Positions 46,020 through 60,400 of a stretch of 64,000 nt of DNA are shown here, piece after piece (position 1 is the first letter of the stretch; each line of letters begins with the position of its first letter). Source of the stretch: Bombus terrestris (taxonomy: Eukaryota > Arthropoda > Insecta > Hymenoptera > Apidae); NCBI RefSeq assembly GCF_910591885.1, contig NC_063271.1:21839334-21903333 (forward strand), written 5' to 3'. Under the pieces are notes generated by a model. It searched no databases, was not told the DNA's origin, and worked only from the letters and a program-made list of their open reading frames with translations. The translations under genes were made by a program, and so were the position numbers.

Positions 46020-48899
46020 ACTATTACGTACTAACGTATAACGTTATATACTATTACTATATAACGTATAACGTTATATACTATGACTATATACCGCATA
46101 ACGTTATATAATATTACTATATAACGCATAACGTTATATACTATTACTATATAACGTATAACGTTATATACTATTACTATATAACGTATAACGTTATATA
46201 CTATTACTATATAACGTATAACGATATATACTATTCCGTACTATCGTATAACGTTATATACTATTACTATATAACGCATAACGTTATATGCTATTACTAT
46301 ATAACGCATAACGTTATATACTATTACTATATAACGCATAACGTTATATAATATTACTATATAACGCATAACGTTATATACTATTACTATATAACGCATA
46401 ACGTTATATAATATTACTATATAACGCATAACGTTATATACTATTACTATATAACGCATAACGTTATATACTATTACTATATAACGTATAACGTTATATA
46501 CTATTACTATATAACGTATAACGTTATATACTATTACTATATAACGTATAACGTTATATACTATTACTATATAACGTATAACGTTATATACTATTACTAT
46601 ATAACGTATAACGTTATATACTATTACTATATAACGTATAACGTTATATACTATTACTATATAACGTATAACGTTATATACTATTACTATATAACGCATA
46701 ACGTTATATAATATTACTCTATAACGTATAACGTTATATACTATTACTATATAACGTATAACGTTATATACTATTACTATATAACGCATAACGTTATATA
46801 ATATTACTATATAACGTATAACGTTATATACTATTACTATATAACGTATAACGTTATATACTATTACTATATAACGTATAACGATATATACTATTACGTA
46901 TTAACGTATAACGTTAGATAGTATTACCATATCACGTATAACGTTGTATATTATTACGTACTAACGTATGACGTTATATAGTAATAGTATATAACGTATA
47001 ACGTTATATACTATTACTATATAACGTATAACGTTATATACTATTACTATATAACGTATAACGTTATATACTATTACTATATAACGTATAACGATATATA
47101 CTATTACGTATTAACGTATAACGTTATATAGTTTTACCATATCACGTATAACGTTGTATACTATTACGTAATAACGTATAACGTTATATTCTATTACGTA
47201 ATAACGTATAACGTTATATAGTATTGCCATATCACGTATAACGTTGTATATTATTACGTACTAACGTATAACGTTATATACTATTACTATATAACGTATA
47301 ACGTTATATACTATTACTATATAACGTATAACGTTATATACTATTACTATATAACGTATAACGTTATATACTGTTACTATATAACGTATAACGATATATA
47401 CTATTACGTATTAACGTATAACGTTATATACTATTACGTACTAACGTATAACGTTATATACTATTACTATATAACGTATATCGCTATATACTATTACTAT
47501 ATAACGTATATCGCTATATACTATTACTATATAACGTATAACGATATATACTGTTACTATATAACGTATAACGATATATACTATTACGTATTAACGTATA
47601 ACGTTATATACCATTACGTAATAGCGTATAACGTTATATAGTATTACCATATCACGTATAACGTTGTATATTATTACGTACTAACGTATAACGTTATATA
47701 CTATTACTATATAACGTATAACGTTATATACTATTACTATATAACGTATAACGTTATATACTATTACTATATAACGCATAACGTTATATAATATTACTAT
47801 ATAACGTATAACGTTATATACTATTACTATATAACGTATAACGTTATATACTATTACTATATAACGTATAACGTTATATACTATTGCTATATAACGTATA
47901 ACGTTATATACTATTACTATATAACGTATAACGATATATACTATGACGTATTAACGTATAACGTTATATACTATTACGTAATAGCGTATAACGTTATATA
48001 GTATTACCATATCACGTATAACGTTATGTACTATTACGTACTATCGTATAACGTTATATACTATTACTATATAACGTATAACGTTATATACTATTACTAT
48101 ATAACGTATAACGATATATACTATTACGTATTAACGTATAACGTTATATAGTATTACCATATCACGTATAACGTTGTCTATTATTACGTACTAACGTATA
48201 ACGTTATATACTATTACTATATAACGTATAACGTTATATACTATTACTATATAACGTATATCGTTATATACTATTACTATATAACGTATAACGTTATATA
48301 CTATTACTATATAACGTATAACGATATATACTATTCCGTACTATCGTATAACGTTATATACTATTACTATATAACGCATAACGTTATATACTATTACTAT
48401 ATAACGTATAACGTTATATACTATTACTATATAACGCATAACGTTATATAATATTACTATATAACGTATAACGTTATATACTATTACTATATAACGTATA
48501 ACGATATATACTATTACGTATTAACGTATAACGTTATATAGTATTACCATATCACGTATAACGTTGTATATTATTACGTACTAACGTATAACGTTATATA
48601 CTATTACTATATAACGTATAACGTTATATACTATTACTATATAACGTATAACGTTATATACTATTACTATATAACGTATAACGTTATATACTATTACTAT
48701 ATAACGTATAACGTTATACACTATTACTATATAACGTATAACGTTATATACTATGACTATATACCGCATAACGTTATATAATATTACTATATAACGCATA
48801 ACGTTATATACTATTACTATATAACGTATAACGTTATATACTATTACGTACTAACGTATAACGTTAGATAGTATTACCATATCACGTATAACGTTGTAT
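46020..48899 (+). repeat. Mixed stretch with a related block copy
   Basis: It begins with a TATACCGCAT/type 4/GCTATT segment (46,080-46,470), then a canonical run, AATATTACTC (46,710), GTTAGAT block, inverted loop at 46,981-46,987, type 3 cassette, and the 13-monomer core (47,370-47,699). From 48,090 it resembles 32,311 onward. Private changes include GTTGTCTAT (48,150 unit) and GTTATAC (48,690 unit). Confidence 0.75.
46981..46987 (-). other. Inverted 7-bp loop
   Basis: GTAATAG directly after a unit ending GACGTTATAT. The paralogues at 44,970 and 50,730 read CTATTAG. Confidence 0.93.
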
Positions 48900-50579
48900 A
48901 TTATTACGTACTAACGTATAACGTTATATACTATTACTATATAACGTATAACGTTATATACTATTACTATATAACGTATAACGTTATATACTATTGCTAT
49001 ATAACGTATAACGTTATATACTATTACTATATAACGTATAACGATATATACTATGACGTATTAACGTATAACGTTATATACTATTACGTAATAGCGTATA
49101 ACGTTATATAGTATTACCATATCACGTATAACGTTATGTACTATTACGTACTATCGTATAACGTTATATACTATTACTATATAACGTATAACGTTATATA
49201 CTATTACTATATAACGTATAACGTTATATACTATTACTATATAACGTATAACGATATATACTATTACGTATTAACGTATAACGTTAGATAGTATTACCAT
49301 ATCACGTATAACGTTGTATATTATTACGTACTAACGTATGACGTTATATACTATTACTATATAACGTATAACGTTATATACTATTACTATATAACGTATA
49401 ACGTTATATACTATTACTATATAACGTATAACGTTATATACTATTACCATATCACGTATAACGTTGTATATTATTACGTACTAACGTATAACGTTATATA
49501 CTATTACTATATAACGTATAACGTTATATACTATTACTATATAACGTATAACGTTATATACTATTGCTATATAACGTATAACGTTATATACTATTACTAT
49601 ATAACGTATAACGATATATACTATGACGTATTAACGTATAACGTTATATACTATTACGTAATAGCGTATAACGTTATATAGTATTACCATATCACGTATA
49701 ACGTTATGTACTATTACGTACTATCGTATAACGTTATATACTATTACTATATAACGTATAACGTTATACACTATTACTATATAACGTATAACGTTATATA
49801 CTATGACTATATACCGCATAACGTTATATAATATTACTATATAACGCATAACGTTATATACTATTACTATATAACGTATAACGTTATATACTATTACGTA
49901 CTAACGTATAACGTTAGATACTATTACTATATAACGTATAACGTTATATACTATTACTATATAACGTATAACGTTATATACTATTACTATATAACGTATA
50001 ACGTTATATACTATTACTATATAACGTATAACGTTATATACTATTACTATATAACGCATAACGTTATATAATATTACTCTATAACGTATAACGTTATATA
50101 CTATTACTATATAACGTATAACGTTATATACTATTACTATATAACGCATAACGTTATATACTATTACTATATAACGTATAACGTTATATACTATTACTAT
50201 ATAACGTATAACGTTATATACTATTACTATATAACGTATAACGTTATAAAGTATTACTATATAACGTATAACGTTATATACTATTACTATATAACGCATA
50301 ACGTTATATAATATTACTATATAACGTATAACGTTATATACTATTACTATATAACGTATAACGTTATATACTATTACTATATAACGTATAACGTTATATA
50401 CTATTACTATATAACGTATAACGTTATATACTATTACTATATAACGTATAACGTTATATACTATTACTATATAACGTATAACGTTATATACTATTACTAT
50501 ATAACGTATAACGTTATATACTATTACTATATAACGTATAACGTTATATACTATTACTATATAACGCATAACGTTATAT
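48900..50579 (+). repeat. Stretch with a 570-bp duplication, then a canonical run
   Basis: The segment 48,900-49,199 (exit unit, ACTATTGCTA, type 2 cassette) recurs at 49,470-49,769. The join before the second copy is a unit beginning ACTATTACCA (49,440), which looks like a canonical start fused to the tail of an AGTATTACCA unit. From 49,890 a long canonical/GCAT run follows, with GTTATAAAG spanning 50,249-50,250. Confidence 0.75.
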
Positions 50580-51779
50580 AATATTACTCTATAACGTATA
50601 ACGTTATATACTATTACTATATAACGTATAACGATATATACTATTACGTATTAACGTATAACGTTAGATAGTATTAACATATCACGTATAACGTTGTATA
50701 TTATTACGTACTAACGTATGACGTTATATACTATTAGTATATAACGTATAACGTTATATACTATTACTATATAACGTATAACGTTATATACTATTACTAT
50801 ATAACGTATAACGTTATATACTATTACTATATAACGTATAACGATATATACTATTACGTATTAACGTATAACGTTATATAGTTTTACCATATCACGTATA
50901 ACGTTGTATACTATTACGTAATAACGTATAACGTTATATTCTATTACGTAATAACGTATAACGTTATATAGTATTGCCATATCACGTATAACGTTGTATA
51001 TTATTACGTACTAACGTATAACGTTATATACTATTACTATATAACGTATAACGTTATATACTATTACTATATAACGTATAACGTTATATACTATTACTAT
51101 ATAACGTATAACGTTATATACTGTTACTATATAACGTATAACGATATATACTATTACGTATTAACGTATAACGTTATATACTATTACGTACTAACGTATA
51201 ACGTTATATACTATTACTATATAACGTATATCGCTATATACTATTACTATATAACGTATATCGCTATATACTATTACTATATAACGTATAACGATATATA
51301 CTGTTACTATATAACGTATAACGATATATACTATTACGTATTAACGTAAAACGTTATATACCATTACGTAATAGCGTATAACGTTATATAGTATTACCAT
51401 ATCACGTATAACGTTGTATATTATTACGTACTAACGTATAACGTTATATACTATTACTATATAACGTATAACGTTATATACTATTACTATATAACGTATA
51501 ACGTTATATACTATTACTATATAACGCATAACGTTATATAATATTACTATATAACGTATAACGTTATATACTATTACTATATAACGTATAACGTTATATA
51601 CTATTACTATATAACGTATAACGTTATATACTATTGCTATATAACGTATAACGTTATATACTATTACTATATAACGTATAACGATATATACTATGACGTA
51701 TTAACGTATAACGTTATATACTATTACGTAATAGCGTATAACGTTATATAGTATTACCATATCACGTATAACGTTATGT
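50580..51779 (+). repeat. Higher-order repeat, 5,760-bp spacing, copy 2
   Basis: It matches 44,820-46,019 unit for unit by eye, including AGTATTAACA (50,670), loop CTATTAG (50,731-50,737) and GTAAAACG (51,330 unit). It diverges after the GTTATGT unit, where a canonical unit replaces the expected ACGT exit unit. Confidence 0.83.
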
Positions 51780-52529
51780 ACTATTACTATATAACGTATA
51801 ACGTTATATACTATTACTATATAACGCATAACGTTATATAATATTACTATATAACGTATAACGTTATATACTATTACTATATAACGTATAACGATATATA
51901 CTATTACGTATTAACGTATAACGTTATATAGTATTACCATATCACGTATAACGTTGTATATTATTACGTACTAACGTATAACGTTATATACTATTACTAT
52001 ATTACGTATAACGTTATATACTATTACTATATAACGTATAACGTTATATACTATTACTATATAACGTATAACGTTATATACTATGACTATATACCGCATA
52101 ACGTTATATAATATTACTATATAACGCATAACGTTATATACTATTACTATATAACGTATAACGTTATATACTATTACTATATAACGTATAACGTTATATA
52201 CTATTACTATATAACGTATAACGATATATATTATTCCGTACTATCGTATAACGTTATATACTATTACTATATAACGCATAACGTTATATACTATTACTAT
52301 ATAACGTATAACGTTATATACTATTACTATATAACGTATAACGTTATATACTATTACTATATAACGCATAACGTTATATAATATTACTATATAACGTATA
52401 ACGTTATATACTATTACTATATAACGTATAACGTTATATACTATTACTATATAACGCATAACGTTATATAATATTACTATATAACGTATAACGTTATATA
52501 CTATTACTATATAACGTATAACGTTATAT
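51780..52529 (+). repeat. Short link before the 4.95-kb repeats
   Basis: Contains a type 1 cassette (51,870-51,989), a unit with ACTATATTACG (51,990), the TATACCGCAT unit (52,080), a TTATTCCGT type 4 cassette (52,200-52,259) and GCAT/AATATT pairs. This follows 20,9xx-21,800 in general order. Confidence 0.72.
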
Positions 52530-55500
52530 ACTATTACTATATAACGTATAACGATATATACTATTACGTATTAACGTATAACGTTATATACTATTACTAT
52601 ATAACGTATAACGTTATATACTATTACTATATAACGTATAACGTTATATACTATTACTATATAACGTATAACGTTATATACTATTACTATATAACGTATA
52701 ACGATATATACTATTACGTATTAACGTATAACGTTATATAGTTTTACCATATCACGTATAACGTTGTATACTATTACGTAATAACGTATAACGTTATATT
52801 CTATTACGTAATAACGTATAACGTTATATAGTATTGCCATATCACGTATAACGTTGTATATTATTACGTACTAACGTATAACGTTATATACTATTACTAT
52901 ATAACGTATAACGTTATATACTATTACTATATAACGTATAACGTTATATACTATTACTATATAACGTATAACGTTATATACTGTTACTATATAACGTATA
53001 ACGATATATAATATTACGTATTAACGTATAACGTTATATACTATTACGTACTAACGTATAACGTTATATACTATTACTATATAACGTATATCGCTATATA
53101 CTATTACTATATAACGTATATCGCTATATACTATTACTATATAACGTATAACGATATATACTGTTACTATATAACGTGTAACGATATATACTATTACGTA
53201 TTAACGTATAACGTTATATACCATTACGTAATAGCGTATAACGTTATATAGTATTACCATATCACGTATAACGTTGTATATTATTACGTACTAACGTATA
53301 ACGTTATATACTATTACTATATAACGTATAACGTTATATACTATTACTATATAACGTATAACGTTATATACTATTACTATATAACGCATAACGTTATATA
53401 ATATTACTATATAACGTATAACGTTATATACTATTACTATATAACGTATAACGTTATATACTATTACTATATAACGTATAACGTTATATACTATTGCTAT
53501 AGAACGTATAACGTTATATACTATTACTATATAACGTATAACGATATATACTATGACGTATTAACGTATAACGTTATATACTATTACGTAATAGCGTATA
53601 ACGTTATATAGTATTACCATATCACGTATAACGTTATGTACTATAACGTACTATCGTATAACGTTATATACTATTACTATATAACGTATAACGTTATATA
53701 CTATTACTATATAACGTATAACGTTATATACTATTACTATATAACGCATAACGTTATATAATATTACTATATAACGTATAACGTTATATACTATTACTAT
53801 ATAACGTATAACGTTATATACTATTACTATATAACGTATAACGATATATACTATTACGTATTAACGTATAACGTTATATACTATTACTATATAACGTATA
53901 ACGTTATATACTATTACTATATAACGTATAACGTTATATACTATTACTATATAACGTATAACGTTATATACTATTACTATATAACGTATAACGATATATA
54001 CTATTACGTATTAACGTATAACGTTATATAGTTTTACCATATCACGTATAACGTTGTATACTATTACGTAATAACGTATAACGTTATATTCTATTACGTA
54101 ATAACGTATAACGTTATATAGTATTGCCATATCACGTATAACGTTGTATATTATTACGTACTAACGTATAACGTTATATACTATTACTATATAACGTATA
54201 ACGTTATATACTATTACTATATAACGTATAACGTTATATACTATTACTATATAACGTATAACGTTATATACTGTTACTATATAACGTATAACGATATATA
54301 CTATTACGTATTAACGTATAACGTTATATACTATTACGTACTAACGTATAACGTTATATACTATTACTATATAACGTATATCGCTATATACTATTACTAT
54401 ATAACGTATATCGCTATATACTATTACTATATAACGTATAACGATATATACTGTTACTATATAACGTGTAACGATATATACTATTACGTATTAACGTATA
54501 ACGTTATATACCATTACGTAATAGCGTATAACGTTATATAGTATTACCATATCACGTATAACGTTGTATATTATTACGTACTAACGTATAACGTTATATA
54601 CTATTACTATATAACGTATAACGTTATATACTATTACTATATAACGTATAACGTTATATACTATTACTATATAACGCATAACGTTATATAATATTACTAT
54701 ATAACGTATAACGTTATATACTATTACTATATAACGTATAACGTTATATACTATTACTATATAACGTATAACGTTATATACTATTGCTATAGAACGTATA
54801 ACGTTATATACTATTACTATATAACGTATAACGATATATACTATGACGTATTAACGTATAACGTTATATACTATTACGTAATAGCGTATAACGTTATATA
54901 GTATTACCATATCACGTATAACGTTATGTACTATTACGTACTATCGTATAACGTTATATACTATTACTATATAACGTATAACGTTATATACTATTACTAT
55001 ATAACGTATAACGATATATACTATTACGTATTAACGTATAACATTATATAGTATTACCATATCACGTATAACGTTGTATATTATTACGTACTAACGTATA
55101 ACGTTATATACTATTACTATATAACGTATAACGTTATATACTATTACTATATAACGTATATCGTTATATACTATTACTATATAACGTATAACGTTATATA
55201 CTATTACTATATAACGTATAACGATATATACTATTCCGTACTATCGTATAACGTTATATACTATTACTATATAACGCATAACGTTATATACTATTACTAA
55301 ATAACGTATAACGTTATATGCTATTACTATATAACGCATAACGTTATATAATATTACTATATAACGTATAACGTTATATACTATTACTATATAACGTATA
55401 ACGATATATACTATTACGTATTAACGTATAACGTTATATAGTATTACCATATCACGTATAACGTTGTATATTATTACGTACTAACGTATAACGTTATATA

Positions 55501-57479
55501 CTATTACTATATAACGTATAACGTTATATACTATTACTATATAACGTATAACGTTATATACTATTACTATATAACGTATAACGTTATATACTATGACTAT
55601 ATACCGCATAACGTTATATAATATTACTATATAACGCATAACGTTATATACTATTACTATATAACGTATAACGTTATATACTATTAATATATAACGTATA
55701 ACGTTATATACTATTACTATATAACGTATAACGATATATACTATTCCGTAATATCGTATAACGTAATATACTATTACTATATAACGCATAACGTTATATG
55801 CTATTACTATATAACGCATAACGTTATATACTATTACTATATAACGCATAACGTTATATACTATTACTATATAACGCATAACGTTATATAATATTACTAT
55901 ATAACGTATAACGTTATATACTATTACTATATAACGCATAACGTTATATAATATTACTATATAACGTATAACGTTATATACTATTACTATATAACGTATA
56001 ACGTTATATACTATTACTATATAACGTATAACGTTATATACTATTACTATATAACGTATAACGTTATATACTATTACTATATAACGTATAACGTTATATA
56101 CTATTACTATATAACGTATAACGTTATATACTATTACTATATAACGTATAACGTTATATACTATTACTATATAACGTATAACGTTATATACTATTACTAT
56201 ATAACGTATAACGTTATATACTATTACTATATAACGTATAACGTTATATACTATTACTATATAACGTATAACGTTATATACTATTACTATATAACGCATA
56301 ACGTTATATAATATTACTATATAACGTATAACGTTATATACTATTACTATATAACGTATAACGTTATGTACTATTACTATATAACGCATAACGTTATATA
56401 ATATTACTATATAACGTATAACGTTATATACTATTACTATATAACGTATAACGTTATATACTATTACTATATAACGTATAACGATATATACTATTACGTA
56501 TTAACGTATAACGTTAGATAGTATTACCATATCACGTATAACGTTGTATATTATTACGTACTAACGTATGACGTTATATACTATTACTATATAACGTATA
56601 ACGTTATATACTATTACTATATAACGTATAACGATATATACTATTACGTATTAACGTATAACGTTAGATAGTATTACCATATCACGTATAACGTTGTATA
56701 TTATTACGTACTAACGTATGACGTTATATACTATTACTATATAACGTATAACGTTATATACTATTACTATATAACGTATAACGTTATATACTATTACTAT
56801 ATAACGTATAACGTTATATACTATTACTATATAACGTATAACGTTATATACTATTACTATATAACGTATAACGTTATATACTATCACTATATAACGCATA
56901 ACGTTATATAATATTACTATATAACGTATAACGTTATATACTATTACTATATAACGTATAACGTTATATACTATTACTATATAACGCATAACGTTATATA
57001 ATATTACTATATAACGTATAACGTTATATACTATTACTATATAACGTATAACGTTATATACTATTACTATATAACGTATAACGATATATACTATTACGTA
57101 TTAACGTATAACGTTATATACTATTACTATATAACGTATAACGTTATATACTATTACTATATAACGTATAACGTTATATACTATTACTATATAACGTATA
57201 ACGTTATATACTATTACTGTATAACGTATAACGTTATATACTATTACTATATAACGCATAACGTTATATAATATTACTCTATAACGTATAACGTTATATA
57301 CTATTACTATATAACGTATAACGTTATATACTATTACTATATAACGCATAACGTTATATACTATTACTATATAACGTATAACGTTATATACTATTACTAT
57401 ATAACGTATAACGATATATACTATTACGTATTAACGTATAACGTTATATACTATTACTATATAACGTATAACGTTATAT
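52530..57479 (+). repeat. Higher-order repeat, 4,950 bp, copy 1
   Basis: It pairs with 57,480-62,3xx at 4,950 bp (4,920 bp after about 56.8 kb). Shared rare markers: AATATTACGT (53,010), TAACGTGTAACGAT (53,160 and 54,450), GCTATAGAACG (53,490 and 54,780), CTATAACGTACTATCG (53,640), ACTAAATAACG (55,290), ACTATTAATA (55,680), CCGTAATATCG (55,740), ACTATCACTA (56,880), TACTGTATAACG (57,210). It contains two 1,290-bp subunits (52,530-53,819 and 53,820-55,109). Confidence 0.88.
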
Positions 57480-60400
57480 ACTATTACTATATAACGTATA
57501 ACGATATATACTATTACGTATTAACGTATAACGTTATATACTATTACTATATAACGTATAACGTTATATACTATTACTATATAACGTATAACGTTATATA
57601 CTATTACTATATAACGTATAACGTTATATACTATTACTATATAACGTATAACGATATATACTATTACGTATTAACGTATAACGTTATATAGTTTTACCAT
57701 ATCACGTATAACGTTGTATACTATTACGTAATAACGTATAACGTTATATTCTATTACGTAATAACGTATAACGTTATATAGTATTGCCATATCACGTATA
57801 ACGTTGTATATTATTACGTACTAACGTATAACGTTATATACTATTACTATATAACGTATAACGTTATATACTATTACTATATAACGTATAACGTTATATA
57901 CTATTACTATATAACGTATAACGTTATATACTGTTACTATATAACGTATAACGATATATAATATTACGTATTAACGTATAACGTTATATACTATTACGTA
58001 CTAACGTATAACGTTATATACTATTACTATATAACGTATATCGCTATATACTATTACTATATAACGTATATCGCTATATACTATTACTATATAACGTATA
58101 ACGATATATACTGTTACTATATAACGTGTAACGATATATACTATTACGTATTAACGTATAACGTTATATACCATTACGTAATAGCGTATAACGTTATATA
58201 GTATTACCATATCACGTATAACGTTGTATATTATTACGTACTAACGTATAACGTTATATACTATTACTATATAACGTATAACGTTATATACTATTACTAT
58301 ATAACGTATAACGTTATATACTATTACTATATAACGCATAACGTTATATAATATTACTATATAACGTATAACGTTATATACTATTACTATATAACGTATA
58401 ACGTTATATACTATTACTATATAACGTATAACGTTATATACTATTGCTATAGAACGTATAACGTTATATACTATTACTATATAACGTATAACGATATATA
58501 CTATGACGTATTAACGTATAACGTTATATACTATTACGTAATAGCGTATAACGTTATATAGTATTACCATATCACGTATAACGTTATGTACTATAACGTA
58601 CTATCGTATAACGTTATATACTATTACTATATAACGTATAACGTTATATACTATTACTATATAACGTATAACGTTATATACTATTACTATATAACGCATA
58701 ACGTTATATAATATTACTATATAACGTATAACGTTATATACTATTACTATATAACGTATAACGTTATATACTATTACTATATAACGTATAACGATATATA
58801 CTATTACGTATTAACGTATAACGTTATATACTATTACTATATAACGTATAACGTTATATACTATTACTATATAACGTATAACGTTATATACTATTACTAT
58901 ATAACGTATAACGTTATATACTATTACTATATAACGTATAACGATATATACTATTACGTATTAACGTATAACGTTATATAGTTTTACCATATCACGTATA
59001 ACGTTGTATACTATTACGTAATAACGTATAACGTTATATTCTATTACGTAATAACGTATAACGTTATATAGTATTGCCATATCACGTATAACGTTGTATA
59101 TTATTACGTACTAACGTATAACGTTATATACTATTACTATATAACGTATAACGTTATATACTATTACTATATAACGTATAACGTTATATACTATTACTAT
59201 ATAACGTATAACGTTATATACTGTTACTATATAACGTATAACGATATATACTATTACGTATTAACGTATAACGTTATATACTATTACGTACTAACGTATA
59301 ACGTTATATACTATTACTATATAACGTATATCGCTATATACTATTACTATATAACGTATATCGCTATATACTATTACTATATAACGTATAACGATATATA
59401 CTGTTACTATATAACGTGTAACGATATATACTATTACGTATTAACGTATAACGTTATATACCATTACGTAATAGCGTATAACGTTATATAGTATTACCAT
59501 ATCACGTATAACGTTGTATATTATTACGTACTAACGTATAACGTTATATACTATTACTATATAACGTATAACGTTATATACTATTACTATATAACGTATA
59601 ACGTTATATACTATTACTATATAACGCATAACGTTATATAATATTACTATATAACGTATAACGTTATATACTATTACTATATAACGTATAACGTTATATA
59701 CTATTACTATATAACGTATAACGTTATATACTATTGCTATAGAACGTATAACGTTATATACTATTACTATATAACGTATAACGATATATACTATGACGTA
59801 TTAACGTATAACGTTATATACTATTACGTAATAGCGTATAACGTTATATAGTATTACCATATCACGTATAACGTTATGTACTATTACGTACTATCGTATA
59901 ACGTTATATACTATTACTATATAACGTATAACGTTATATACTATTACTATATAACGTATAACGATATATACTATTACGTATTAACGTATAACATTATATA
60001 GTATTACCATATCACGTATAACGTTGTATATTATTACGTACTAACGTATAACGTTATATACTATTACTATATAACGTATAACGTTATATACTATTACTAT
60101 ATAACGTATATCGTTATATACTATTACTATATAACGTATAACGTTATATACTATTACTATATAACGTATAACGATATATACTATTCCGTACTATCGTATA
60201 ACGTTATATACTATTACTATATAACGCATAACGTTATATACTATTACTAAATAACGTATAACGTTATATGCTATTACTATATAACGCATAACGTTATATA
60301 ATATTACTATATAACGTATAACGTTATATACTATTACTATATAACGTATAACGATATATACTATTACGTATTAACGTATAACGTTATATAGTATTACCAT

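Noticed and set aside
55481..56389. Longest open frame (302 codons, minus strand) and about 45 similar frames giving a 10-residue period RYIVIVYNVI
   Set aside because: A 30-bp repeat without an in-frame stop stays open indefinitely in that frame. The apparent start Met comes only from the GCAT variant read in reverse, and ends fall wherever a diverged unit brings a stop. No codon-position bias, promoter context or non-repeat sequence supports coding.
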